From contig NEEC01000016.1 in NCBI GenBank assembly GCA_002189035.1, positions 2,379,001-2,443,000 on the forward strand: a stretch of DNA of 64,000 nucleotides. The letters run 5' to 3'. The notes below the pieces were generated by a model. The model was not told where the DNA came from. It searched no databases and was given only the letters and a program-made list of their open reading frames with translations. The position numbers and the translations under genes were made by a program. Positions 24,801 to 36,829 of the stretch are shown here, piece by piece; the first letter of the stretch is position 1; every line of letters starts with the position of its first letter. The DNA comes from Utricularia gibba. Its lineage: Eukaryota; Streptophyta; Magnoliopsida; Lamiales; Lentibulariaceae.

Positions 24801-25652
24801 GCATTGACAAGGGTATTTTTGGAATTCTAAAGATATGTTGGTGAATGCAAAACAATGTACTTGATGATCCAAGTTTCGTCATAGCATCTCTTGGAAACAT
24901 TGATACATTAGTCACAATGCATGTCGTCACGACCTATGCATCACACACACAGGCGATAATGATCGTATTTTACTATTTTGAAGCAAAATGCATTATCTAT
25001 GGCATACTCTATAATCACCTTCATCACTTGTACCTTGTTTACAAATTTAAGACCTTTTCTGAAATAGTGTATATTATTAATACAAAACATATAAAAAATT
25101 TACAAAAAATAATGACTTTAAACTAGTCTATATCTTGTAAACTACATTGCCAAGCACGAATGTTAGCGTTTCTTTTCAACAATGAACAGAGTGATGATTC
25201 CGAGTAAGAAACCAGGTGTTCCTTTTATAGTCTTTATGATTGTCTTTGCTGAGTTTTATCAAGTGCAATTTTATGCATAGAATGACATATGTGCGAAAAC
25301 AAATCACAAATATATAAAATTTATTAGGGATTTTTTTTCGTCAAAACAAGCAGATATGTCACCATATCCATTATAGTTAGATTTCTTCTTTCATTTACTC
25401 CATTCTACTCAATTATATCGGGAACAATAAATTGATGAATTATAATTTCTTGTTCTCATATTTTTACAAGCTCATATGGTGTATACTCACTTTTATTGTT
25501 TGGGTTGATTTATTTATTTATTTATTCCATCATGGTTTTCGATCCAACCCTTAAAGATTTTGAAGTAGTTTACTACATTCAATCTATTGGGTATAATGAA
25601 AATCCAAACTAAATATTAAAAAATACCTATTACTTGTAGGGGCTGTCACAAA

Positions 25653-25698
25653 TCTCAAGTCTTCTCACCATGAATACAGATGGTGAGAAGACTTGAGA
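25653..25698. repeat. Perfect 19-bp inverted repeat with 8-base loop
   Basis: Left arm 25653-25671 and right arm 25680-25698 are exact reverse complements around the loop GAATACAG. See the findings. Confidence 0.95.
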
Positions 25699-25753
25699 AT
25701 ACCTAAATATTCAGAGTTGCAAAAGAATGGTGATGGTGACTCATGCCAATCCA

Positions 25754-26148
25754 AACTCATTTTGTGAATGCAAAACAAGAAAATAAGCATGGTTTTAAGA
25801 ATCATACATCCTACTTTGTTGAGCTTTTTAGAAACAATGCAAAATAAAGAAGAAAACCAAAGTTAACAAGGAACAATCCCTTTCAAGCTAATAAGGGGAT
25901 CATATAAGCACATAATCATACTTGTTCCAGAGAAAACATAATAAAGTTATTTTTTATATTGAATAGTAGCATTCATCCCATTTATCTTATTCACTTAATG
26001 CACAACACCTCTTTCTAATAGCTAGAACAAACAAGCTTTTGTTTTCTTCTGTGTTTTGCATTGTTTCTAAAAAAGCCCAACAAGTCAGGATGTATCATTC
26101 TTAAAATAATATTTATTTTCTTGTTTAACATTCACAAAATGAATTTAG
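25754..26148. mobile_element. Fold-back / MITE-like element with ~115-base inverted arms
   Basis: The left arm (about 25754-25868) reads from CTCATTTTGTGAATGCAAAAC to GAAGAAAACCAAAG. Its imperfect reverse complement occupies about 26023-26148. The spacer is about 155 bases. No coding sequence is present. Terminal sequence and target duplication are not clear, so the class is unassigned. Confidence 0.75.
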
Positions 26149-26887
26149 AATCCTTAATACCCTTGTAAATCAATAATAACAGTTTTCCTAAAAAGACTAG
26201 GTGTCCTATTGATTATTTTCCACATAAGTCTTGCCTATTTGATATACATGATCAACATGGGTTTTGAAGAAAATGTCCAATCCTTATGAAATTAGTTGTC
26301 CCACAATTAATAGATTGTGAGATGCCTTGAGCACATGATAAACTTCTTGTATTTTGGGTATGTAGTTGCATGATCTAACTATATAGTTCCAATTCCATAC
26401 ACTTTTATCATAGTCGACTCTATTGATTTTCCAACCAACATCTTGTGGTTTATAGAGGGACTAAATTGTTGAGCTAAGTGGTTGTTGCAACAGCTATTTA
26501 TGACCCATGTTTCTTTGTTTGCAAAATTATTTGTTCTAGACAACATTGTGTCTTTACAGAGAGAGTAAATATCAATATTATTTTTATACTCGGAATAGAA
26601 AGGTAAATATCAACATTTGTTCTAGATAACATTGTGTACAAGGGTATATGAGTTAGAATCAAGTGTTAGTTTTGGTAGCATAATTGATTCGATAGTTCTA
26701 TTAATCGAGGGATAGTACTATAATGGTTACCAAGTAGCATTATTTTAGAATAACATCTTTAGAACTTGTGCATACGGATCAATTATAAATGTTTACACAC
26801 ATACACACACACATCAATGAGTTTTAACATGATAGATCCTACATCTAAAACCACTTTTACATTATAAATGTTTACACACACACAAAC
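26149..26887. other. Intergenic, no gene; small direct repeats and CA-rich tracts
   Basis: A short unit around TTGTTCTAGA-AACATTGTGT occurs twice (about 26529 and 26615). Another unit, ATAAATGTTTACACACA, occurs twice (about 26785 and 26865). The TAT retrotransposon lies immediately to the right. Confidence 0.6.
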
Positions 26888-27421
26888 TGTTGACGGCGAA
26901 AATCGGTATTCGGGCAGGAGCCGATTTCCGGGTTATGGGTGTGGCTGGGTGTGTCGTACCTGATTTAGGTTCAGGTGTTGTGTGGGGTGCGATGTGATTA
27001 ATAGAAAAAGAGAAAGACGAGATTTTTACATGGAAACTGTTAGAAAACGGAAAAACTACGAAGTTGTCGGAGCTCGCCAGAAAATGATCTCTACTAAATG
27101 GAGGAGGTGAGGAAATACAAGTTGGCGGGCTTGGGGTTGAACCCTGTCATCTGCATGATTTCTTGTATTTATAGATGGGATGGGTATGACTAAATCCTGA
27201 ATTCTGTAGTTGTCGGCTACTTTCTGCGCCTATTGTACATACTATGGTCCTGCTTTCAGGTAACTATCGACTGCCTTACCATTTCCGTAATTCGGCTACT
27301 TTTCAGATTGTCCAAAACAGTTGCTGCTGGCAAACCTCTGACAGTTATCGATTTGTTGGCCTGCGCCAATCTATCAGGACACTTTTCTGTCAATTACCTC
27401 ACTCCGATTTATCCCCCATCA
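26888..27421 (-). repeat. 3' LTR of the TAT element
   Basis: 534 bases, TG...CA ends. It keeps a TATA-type box (CTATAAATAC on the minus strand, about 27165-27176). Confidence 0.93.
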
Positions 27422-27556
27422 TTCAGCCCCTCTGATTTGCCGATATGGGCATTTTCTGAGCAGATTGGTGAATCAGAACCACCGCTATGTCGTTCTCGGG
27501 TATGCCGATTTCCTACGGATTAGTCTTAACCCGATTTAAATCGATCTCCATGCCAC

Positions 27557-29456
27557 GTGTCATCTCCTGGATGCTCCACATTTTTCCCGCTCATGTTGGG
27601 AACCTCAAATGATGTTCCGTTTCGACTTCCGAATATCTCCTCTATAAATTCATGCTCTTTTAGTCATTTTTATCTTTCGCTTTCTCTTTTCGCCATGAGA
27701 CCTCCATGTTTTTCATGCTCTGTCGCGTCTGCCACCGTAAATATCCACCGAGAACCGCAGATTTCTCAGGTTCCAGTATGCCTTTTGTCTTTTTCAGTCA
27801 ATTTTGGGGATCGTTGTACATCGTCAGTCAAGCAAGGGACAGTCAAATACCTTGGGGGGTAGGAGAAAGGCCTCTTCCTTGCTTTAGTCTTCCGATTCCT
27901 TTCTCCTATTTGGAAAGCGGTCTTTGCTTCCTTCTCCACCCCCTTATTGTCCAATTTCTGAATATGTTTACCGTCTCGCTTTACTGCCTTTCTCCAAATT
28001 TGTTTTACCACCTTCATCTTTTATTTGGTAGGCATGGATTCGAGTATGACGTTGGTGGATTTTTTTCAACTGTTCAAAGTGGCAGTCCGTAAAGCCAAAC
28101 GTTCAATGCATGGTTTTGTTTATTTAAAATTTAGCCAATTCGAAGATCATCCCAATTTTATGTTAAAGGCCTCTTATACCCACCACAACTGGTGGTGGGT
28201 CGCCCCTCCGTTGAGAGCCAGATGGAACTTTCCGACTAAGCCCTTGACTCCAAGGTAAGACCCTTCAGACGTTTCCGTCCCTCTAATGGGTCTCGTAGAG
28301 GGGTATATTGGAAACTTAGTAACTTTGCTACCAAGCTTGAGTTTCGAGCCTTAATGCTCTCTCGGAACAGTCAGTGGATAGATTTCGTTATCCCTCATGG
28401 ATCCGAGTTGGAGTTCCAGTAGGTTCTTTGATCTCCCTCTAACCCGAATTCTAATTCGGCTACCTCTTCTATTTCTAATCCGGTTGTCCCCGTTTCTCCC
28501 AATCCTATTCCTGAACCTTATGCTCAATCCCCGGTTCCCAAGAAAAATAAAAAGTTAAGGTTTGTGCCCACAAACCTTCCAAAAAGCAAAAAGGTATTCG
28601 GCTCCTCTTTCTGTCTAGTGACTATCTTCTCCGATTTTAACTATTTCCTCATTTCGGCTCACAGTTGACAACATGGCGAAAAGAGCCGGACTGGAGGCCT
28701 TCATCATGGCACGTTTTTTCTGCAGAGATGCATCAGGCTCAAGGTCCAGCACCATATACATCCCCTTCTCCACAGGTTAGTCTTTCATGGGCATTGTGGC
28801 CGATACTCTTATTCTGACCCTTCACGGGAATCCACTTTTCAGGCCCACTCCTTGAGGGTTTAATCCGACAACATTAACTATCTCTCGGAAGGAGATAGAG
28901 GGATCTGAATTTCTGAAGGTCGAGAGCAGACCCCACCCCCTCACCTTGGGAAGAGGAAAGAGAAAGTTCTATCCTCACCGGAGATGATGAGAGATTCGGT
29001 CCCCGGGGTCCCTCTCATTCCAACTGCTCCTTCCCCATCGAGGCCTCGAACAGATGCGGTAGGGGGTGCCCCACATGCACCAATCTCGATCCCTGCTGAA
29101 TAGGGTACTTAACGGGATTTGGGAGGTACGATTCTTTTCGCTCAGGTACTAAACATACTTAGTTTCTGAGCTAGCCTCTTTTTAACGCTTAGGGTTTTAC
29201 CCTTGGGTGGAGTTTGCTTAAAGAAGTCGGCTCCCTTTTCGAGAAGGTTTCCAACCTTCAGGATGTGGTCGTGGTGCAAGACGCTAAGATCAGGCTTATG
29301 GAGGACGAGGAATGTTCCCTGCAAATAACTTTGGGTAAGAGAACTCGGCATGAGGCCGATCTGGAGAAGGTAGTAGAAGAGATGGGAAAAGCCATCGATG
29401 ATGCCACTTTTGAGAAGGAGGCATTCAAGGTCAAGTTTGGGGAGAGCAGCTCATAG
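27557..29456 (+). pseudogene. Antisense accessory ORF of the TAT element (putative gypsy-type transposon domain plus coiled coil), broken
   Basis: Between integrase and the 3' LTR, open frames run on the strand opposite to gag-pol. The frame at 27706-28092 contains GLCFLLHPLIVQFLNMF and LSPNLFYHL, the pattern of the plant family annotated as putative gypsy-type transposon (Pfam Transposase_28). The frame at 28025-28258 continues it with LVDFFQLFKV and HHNWWWV after a shift at about 28025. Further on, 29214-29456 encodes a Glu/Lys-rich coiled coil. Antisense ORFs in this position are known for TAT-lineage elements. The function of the protein is unknown. Confidence 0.7.
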
Positions 29457-29599
29457 TTATCACATGTGAGGGATCGCCTTTCCGCGCTAGAGGCCGAACT
29501 ACATGATCAGGAAGTTTCTTGATGAAAGATCTTGGACGACTTCATCAACTCTTCTTGCTTCCAAGAGCTTTATGATATCTATGCTGGCAACATCGGCAT

Positions 29600-32500
29600 G
29601 CTTCGGAGCACCAAATCTCCTTCGAAGAATTCCCTTGTCTGAGAGTCCGGTTTGTAACCTCTTTAAGACCATTACTCTGAGGGGTGATAAACCGAGGTGA
29701 AGCTATGTTTAACCAAGTATATGTCTAAAAATGCATCTATCTTCCCCCCAGCAAATTAGGTGCCGTTATCGGTTACCAGCTCCCGAGGTACCCCGAATCG
29801 GATGAAGATGTTTCTCCAAAGGAATCGGATAATGGTTTCCTTTGATATCTTTGCCACGGCTTCTGCTTCCACCCATTTGGAGAAATATTCTATTCCCACG
29901 ATAACAAATTTCCTTTGGCCCGAGGTTTGGGGAAAAGGTCCCATGAGAGTGGCAGAATAGCCAAGTTGTTTACTGGTTTTCTAGGTATGCTTGCATGGTA
30001 TTGGAATACTTTGCACCTTCTTACCACTTTCGACATCCTACTTCATAGTTAGCCAATAATATCTGCTTCTCAATGCCTTTCTGCACAGTGATCGTATCCT
30101 AAAATGACTGCCGCATTCTCCCTCATGCAAATCAGTTATGAGCTCTTGAGATTGCTCTTTTCCGATACATCTCAACAAGTGCCCATCAAAGCACTTCTGA
30201 TACAGAACTCTGCCTATTAATATGTATCTTGGTGCCTTGATCTGCAGTTTTCGGGCCTCCGATTTATCGACTGGTATCTCTCTTTTTTGTAGATATCGGA
30301 TATAGAGCGTCGTCCAATCTTCAAGGGGATTTAGATGCAAAGAGATGTCGTTCACCGGTTGTTGGATAATATGGTTCACTGCTCGTAAGACCATCGAGGG
30401 TTGATCCCACAACCGGATCATCACACTTCCTTCCTTTAACTCCTGAAATCCCATGACAGATCGGGCAAGGCTATTTGCGGATCCGTTTTCTTCGTATGCC
30501 ACATGTGACAGGGTAAACTCCTTGAAGGTCTTCGACAACTTCTTCACCTTAACGCAATATAAAGCCATTAATGGATCGTGAGTTTTGTACTCACCAGAAA
30601 ATATTCCTTGCACCAGTTGCGAGTCAGTATAAGCATCGAGTTCTACAACTCCAAGCTCCTTGGCTACCTTCATTCCTTCAATCAAGGCTTCATACTCGAC
30701 AATATTATTGGTGGTGGGGAATGAGAATTTCACCGTCATGTCGACACACATGGCTCATCGGTCATTGGTTTCCATGAAACGATCAATTGGCCTAGTCATC
30801 TCGACCACGAAATCGGCGAGAGGTTGAGCTTTGATTGTCGTTCTCGATCTGCCCATTTGGCAACCCTTCCAGAATGCTCTTCAATGGTTGATTCGTGAAT
30901 ACTACGATATGCCGATCCTGGATATACGGCTTCAATGTAGTGGCGGCCATCTTCAGTGCGAAGATGAAATTTTCAGTTACCGAATACCGGGTTTCTGCTA
31001 GTAGAAGAACCTTACTCACATAATACACCGGTAGGTGCTTCTCCTCGGAAATAAACTTCAAGACTGCATCGACCGCAATGGGTGATACTGATAGTTAGAG
31101 CCCCAAGGGCTCCCCTTCCTTCAGAGCCATCAGAAGTGGGGGTGATGAAAGATATTCCTTGAGTTTTTCAAAGGTGACTTGACAATCCTCGCTCCATTCG
31201 AGAGTATTTCCTTTTCAGAGAGCTTTGAAGAAAGATGCCAATTTGTTTGTTGATCGAGATATGAATTGGCTGAGGGCAGCAAATTTACCTGTGAGACTCT
31301 AATATTCTAATATGAATTGCATTTCACATATTGCCTTTATCTTCGTGGGATCGGCTTCAATTCCTCTCTTCGATATGTAATGTCCGAGCAATTTTCTACT
31401 CTGCACCCCGAAGCAACACTTTAGCGGGTTGAGCTTTAACCCGTATGACCGACACAGAGAGAAACAAGAATCCAAATAAGTCAAGTGATCTTCTTCATTC
31501 ATTGACTTCACGATCATATCGTCCACATACACCTCCATGGAGGTACCGATTTTAGAAGAGAAAATTTTATTCACAAGTCTTTGATACGTAGCCCCAGCAT
31601 TCTTCAAACCGAAAGACATCGCAACATAGTAGTAAACCTCATTCCTTGTGTAGAAGGTGGTTTTTGGCTGATCCTTCTCCGCCACAAAATCTGATGATAT
31701 CCGGAGTATGTGTCCATGGTGCTTTGGAATCGGGATCAGGCAATGGCGTCTACCAACTTGTCAATCTTTGGGAGGGGGTAAGGATCCCTCTCGCAACAAG
31801 CATTGAGATCGGTGAAGTCGTCACACATTCTCCATTTTCCCCCGGGCTTTGGGACAACGACAAGGTTGGCCATCCATTCAAAGTACTGAATCTCTTTCAC
31901 ATAGCCAGCTTCTAGCAGCTCTCTTGTTTTCTCTTTGATAATCCGACACTTTTGCTTAGAAAAATGCCATTGCTTCTATCAAATCAGCTTTGCTCCCGAA
32001 TAGGTATCAATGTGGTATTCGGCGGTAGATGGGCTGATACCTAAAAAGTTTGCAGTAGTCTTCAAAAGTTCCGCTAACCTTTTCTCAAATTCGGCAACTA
32101 AGTTGATGCCAATGTGAGTTGTCTTCTACATATCCCCTGGTATTAACTGCAAGGGCTTGTATCCTACCGGTTCCATTGCTTGTCTCTTTGCATATGGGTC
32201 TTGGCAAGAAGACACATAACATGACCAGGTGGCTGGTTGATCGATATCCAGCGTGCAAATGCCCCTTGGTGTTGGAAACTTAACTTTCAGATGAACAGTA
32301 GAGGGGACCATACCGAATTGGTTGATCCCTGGTCGGCCAAGAATTATATTTTACGACACCTCCGAATCCAGTATCAAGAATTCCAGCCTCTCAGTCTGAT
32401 TTCGTCTTGTTGCGTCAAATGTTTTATTTTCCCGACCGTCTGCACAACCCGCTGATCGAAAGCATATAGCTCTATGCAGATTGGGTGGATATCTCCCTCC

Positions 32501-32607
32501 TTGGATGACGCTAGTAATTCGGCCACCTCCTTCTTCATGATGTTGCAGGAGGATCCTTGATCGATAAGGATTCTTCTTCCTTTGGTGCTTCTGCATATTC
32601 CTGCCAC
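29600..32607 (-). pseudogene. TAT pol: protease, RT, RNase H, archaeal-type RNase H, integrase (broken)
   Basis: Minus strand, in order. Protease active-site loop LIDQGSS at about 32560. Reverse transcriptase at 31299-31685 with FGLKNAGATYQRLVNK and the catalytic YVDD. Classical RNase H at 30792-31061 (YYVSKVLL-AETRYS, TNQPLK). Archaeal-type RNase H at about 30480-30751 (NNIVEYEALIEGMKVAKELG and YTDSQLV). Integrase zinc-binding His/Cys pattern at about 30040-30130. Integrase core at 29756-29944 (YFSKWVEAEA, GVPRELVTDNGT), continuing in another frame to about 29620 (PQSNGL-EVTNRT). Breaks between these pieces mean no full polyprotein is encoded. Confidence 0.88.
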
Positions 32608-32622
32608 TACTAGAGGTTCATT

Positions 32623-33886
32623 TCATGCCACAGGGCCGACGGGGACGTCTCTTTCAGGGAAATTGATTTCTTCCTTATCCCAAGCGTCTTTCTCAATTAG
32701 ATCTTTCCCGATTTCGAAGACTTCTCCTGTTCTAGCTTCATCCAAATATCTCTTCCTTGCTTTTCCCGACTCATCGATTTTAGTGCCACCGGAAACCATA
32801 TGAATCTTCCGAATATAGGGGGCTGTCTTGCACATGGTTAGCATCCCTTGAACTTTCTGGTTTATCTTGTCCTTTTTTGGGCTTCAAGTTTCTGTTGGCA
32901 CATGGGGCACCTCTTGGCTGTCTAGGAGGGAATTTCGAATACCGGTTTCCTTCTTTCGACGGGTGTTCGTTACTTCCCCTTTTGCATTCCGCCATTTATG
33001 AGGGGTTTCATGTTGCACTGTGCGTCTCAGCACCAGCATGATATTGCTCAATCATTCTTTTCATTACCTAGCAATCAACAGTGTCGTGCCCCATTGTTTT
33101 GTGTATCTCGTAGTAGGTGTTCGTTCTGGATGGCTCCACCTTATACACTTCGTGGCGCTTGTTCGGGCGAGGGACCTGCCGGAATGCTCTTCTTTCTACG
33201 AGATCGGTCGAATTTCCACGCGGCTTCTCATTTCGGCTCTAAGATCGTCATCGACTCGAATGTACTTCATAATCTTTCTCAACAATTCCCCAAGGTTCCT
33301 CGGCGGGACTTCGACAGACTCTGCCCCAATTAAGTCGTCCAAGAAGGGGTCAAAGCACAGTGCTAAGGTACCCCGCTATTCCTTTAGCACTACTTTTCAG
33401 AGCCAAATCAATATCGGCCAAAACATCCCCTCTCCCAGTACATACGTTCTGGTCGAACGCATCTCTAAACCCTCTGCTCTCTCTAGCCCTGGGTGGTGTT
33501 TATCTGTCGATTAGCCTTTTCTTCTTGCGAATCTCGTCTAGTTCTCTCCTCAACTCTTCTTCTCTTTTTTCCAAAATTTTACTAGCCATATCTCCTTTCT
33601 CTGTACCCAGCTCATAGATGACTTGGTTGCGTCTCTTCCTCCGCAATATTTCTTCCTCAATTTCGGACTCAGTCTCCATGTCCTAGAGATATTTCGGTAA
33701 TAGGGGTTGCGTCCCCTCCCACGTGTTAGAATTTAGTCCCGAGGATGATTTGATGTCGAAAAATATCTCGGTCATGAGGGCTTTAAGTTGTTCCTTGTTG
33801 AGCACCATGAGGCTAGGGTCTTGTACGCTGGCGCCACCTTCGTTGCCAAAGTTGGTGGCCATGTTGTTTTCCACCATAATGAGCAT
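32623..33886 (-). pseudogene. TAT gag region (broken)
   Basis: Minus-strand frames at 33683-33886, about 32990-33510 and 32780-32995 hold the gag part. The middle one contains the conserved VPPRNLGELL-KIMKYI pattern, in which a short helix precedes the nucleocapsid. The frame at 32623-32844 carries IHMVSGGTK, typical of the gag-protease junction of TAT elements. Internal stops separate the parts. Confidence 0.75.
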
Positions 33887-33953
33887 TTGGTGAGTAGCTT
33901 CTATGGATTTCTCAAGTGGGACAATAGATCTTGCCCCACGGTGGGTGCCAAAA

Positions 33954-34455
33954 TGTTGAGGGCAAAAATTAGTATTAGGGCAGGAGCCGATTTTCGGGTT
34001 ATGGGTGCGGCCGAGTGCGTCTTACCCGATTTAGGTTCACGTGTTGTGTGGGGTGCAATGCGATTAACTTAAACAGGGAAAGACGGGATTTTTACGTGGA
34101 AACCGTCGGAAAACGGAAAAACCACGGAGCTATCGGAGCTTGCGGGAAAATGATCTACTAGATGGAGGAGGTGAGGAAATACAAGTTGGAGGGCTTGGGG
34201 TTGTTCCCTTTCTTCTGCACGATTTGACCAAATCCTGAATTCTGTATTTGTCGGCTACGTTCTGTGCGTGTTGTACATACTATAGTCCTGCTTTCAGGTA
34301 ACCGCCAACTACCCTACCATTGCTGTAATTCGGCTACTTTTCAGACTATCCAAAATGGCCGCTACTAGCAATCCCCTGATAGTTATCGGTCTATCGGCCT
34401 ATAATTTGGCTACTTTTCAGTGACCGATTACCTCACTCCGATTTATCCCCCATCA
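33954..34455 (-). repeat. 5' LTR of the TAT element, lacking the TATA segment
   Basis: 502 bases. Compared with the other LTR, about 30 bases around the TATA box are missing near 34225. Confidence 0.9.
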
Positions 34456-34868
34456 CAAACAGTACAAAGTGTTGAGTTTGATGAATGAGAAGTAATTAGT
34501 GTCATGTATATTAAAGCTATGTTTCGAAAAAATTTTAAGTATTATTTTTTTTTATTAATAATAATTTTACATAGAGCATTTACTATTTATTTTTTTTTTG
34601 TTTTTGACAAAAATAATTTTTGAATATAGTTAAAAAATGAAACAGAAGTATAAATAATAATGCTTATTTCTATTTATTATTTATATTTTTGACATCAAAA
34701 TCTTGAAAATATTTCTATTTTTGCAATTTTTTTCAAAATACGTCATTTCTATTTCTACTTCTTACAAAGATTTTCTATTTCTATTTTTTATTTTCTCAAA
34801 AATAAAAATAATATTCAAAAACTTTCGACAACTCTTTTTAATATTGTTTATAGACATGGATTCTTTTA

Positions 34869-36115
34869 GTCCTCGTTTGTTAGGTGGGTTTAGCCCTCTA
34901 AAGCCTTAAGTAAAAAGTTTTGTATGTGTTTGTTGTGGTGGTTTAGTAAAACTCAAGGGTTTGTGATATCCTGAAATAAGCCTGTAGCTGATGGTTTCAC
35001 AAAACCCACGTGTGAGGTGGGTTTAAAGAAACCCATCTCACACAAATAAAACTTTGTCGATAATACCCTTCTACTTCATAAGAAAATCTGCAACAATAAA
35101 TCTTTTTATTTTTTCATCCTCTTCAACACAAATTTGTCAGGTTTTTGCAGGTGCGCATTCTAATATTTCAATGAAAACCCATACTTCAATTTAAGTCAAG
35201 AGTTCTTATTTTTTGTTTCGCAAATGATGGAGTCGGGTGATTTTTTTTCGAAAATTGCAATAGATTGTGCGTTGCTTATTGAGGCTGTTGCAATGGTTTC
35301 AAAGAAGATTATTTTGGCTGCCCTTGCTGCGGCGCATTGCGTTGGTCAGCACCTATTGTTATGCGAATTATGATTGTCATAATGTTGCATTTTTGCTGTA
35401 CATCAACCGATAGGAGAATTCGGCTTCTCATATCGAGAAAAGATACCATGACAAATAGAGCATTTGATTGCCTTGTTATCTAATTCAAGGAATGCTTGTC
35501 TTGAAAACTTACGCTTAAGTGTACATGTCTTCAACAAGTTATGTTATGTTCTTTGAAGTAATGGTAGACTAACCACTTCAAGGTATGTCGATGTTCCAAA
35601 GCACATTGCATTGTTTTTGGGTATTTTAGGTCATCACAAGAAAACAAGGCAACAAAAATTTTAATTCATGCGAAGCAACTGGAGCGTGTCCAAATATTTC
35701 AATGTGGTATTGTTGGCGGTGCTGTCATTGCACCAAAATTTACTTAAGACACCTGTGCCAAAACGTGGTATTAGAATGCGAAGGAATATTTCAACATGCA
35801 GCATGCTTCTATAAGGAATGTTATTGAGAGGGCATGGGGTCTAATGAAAATGAGGTGGGGTATTTTACGAAGTTATAGTTTTTATCCCATTAAAACACAA
35901 ACTCGTATCATCCTCACATGTGCCCTGCTTCACAATTTTATTCGGCAAGAAATGTCAACTGATCCATTGGAAGAAGTCATTCCAGAAGAGTACCGCAATC
36001 CGGATTCACAGGACTATGAAGATGATGAAAATATTTCCTCCATATGAAACTTAGAGTGGACACAGTGGGGGAATTCAATGGCTGAGAGAATGTTTGTGCA
36101 ATGGAGAGAGACCAC
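34869..36115 (+). mobile_element. PIF/Harbinger transposon, left end and deleted transposase
   Basis: The left end GTCCTCGTTTGTTAGGTGGG follows a TTA trinucleotide, the usual target site of this superfamily. Downstream, plus-strand pieces read TNRAFDCL (about 35452-35475), HIALFLGILGHHKKTRQQKF in another frame, then FNVVLLAVLSLH. The transposase C-terminus is at 35796-36047 (SIRNVIERAWGLMKMRWGIL, YPIKTQTRIILTCALLHNFI). The middle of the DDE domain between about 35750 and 35790 is deleted. After an in-frame TGA at 36045 the family tail W-QW-MAERMF-QW is still readable to about 36115. Confidence 0.8.
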
Positions 36116-36480
36116 ATGAAGAAGGGTATAAGGTGTACAAATGAACGCTGATATTTTATTGGTTTGGCTTAAAGACATTTTATTTCATTTTCCAATAATT
36201 GATAAGCATTGCCCTGTGTTGTATTCATATTGTGCAAAAACATCAATTATTCCAAAGTCGATTTGTTTCTTACATTGGGTTAATGCCCACGGTGAACTGC
36301 TTTATTTATGCTAGACTGTTGTCACAACAATGTGATATAGTCACTGGAAACCGAAATTTGCAGTGCCTAGAAAGATAGGATAACCTAAAGGATGCTTCAG
36401 ATTTACACACACCATTCACTCATACGTATAGGTGCAACTATTGCAGCTCTACACTATCTCCATAGACATTGGAAGAATTG

Positions 36481-36747
36481 CGTTCCAGGCACTGCAAATT
36501 CCTACTCTCGGTGTCTGGATGAAATGCATTCCTTGCTTCGCAAAATGCCGCTCTTGATGCCTGGAAGACCAGAGTACTAGGCACCGCAAAATTTTGGTCT
36601 GGGTGTCTAGAAGACACCCCTTCTAGGCACCGCAAAAGGCTACTCTCCGTGTCTGGGAGGCATGCCTTCCAGGCACTACAGAATACCGCTCTCCATGTCT
36701 GGAAGACACACATTTTACGCACTGCAAAATTTGTTCGCGGTGCCTGT
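36481..36747. repeat. Tandem ~46-base minisatellite with self-complementary units (about six copies)
   Basis: Units run from TTCCAGGCACTGCAAA to CGGTGTCTGGAAG, so each unit can fold on itself through AGGCAC...GTGTCT pairing. A lone copy of the half-unit TTTGCAGTGCCTAGAAAG lies at about 36357-36374. Confidence 0.85.
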
Positions 36748-36829
36748 AGCAATCAGGGGCCGGAATGAATATCAGGCCTCACGTATCTGGGCCTCATAAC
36801 AAACCCTCTAGCCTAATCATCACCTCCCT

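Larger units (their letters stand above)
26888..34455 (-). mobile_element. Full-length but inactive TAT-lineage Ty3/gypsy LTR retrotransposon
   Basis: Two related LTRs (26888-27421 and 33954-34455) bound a 6.5-kb interior, and the 5-bp target duplication CAAAC stands at 26883-26887 and 34456-34460. LTR ends are TG...CA. The element reads on the minus strand, so the right LTR is the 5' LTR. Beside it is a primer-binding-like site TTGGCACCCACCGTGGGGC (about 33933-33951), resembling the arginine-tRNA sites of TAT elements. A purine-rich AGAGGGGCTGAA abuts the 3' LTR. Interior order is gag, protease, reverse transcriptase, RNase H, a second archaeal-type RNase H, then integrase. The doubled RNase H is the TAT hallmark. 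Gag and pol are broken by several stops and frameshifts, and the LTRs have visibly diverged. Confidence 0.93.

Noticed and set aside
27233-27523. 96-codon plus-strand frame
   Set aside because: Falls within the 3' LTR of the TAT element and extends only about 100 bases past it.
36481-36747. CRISPR-like array
   Set aside because: Repeats are degenerate and contiguous with no unique spacers, and the genome is a plant nucleus; it is a minisatellite.
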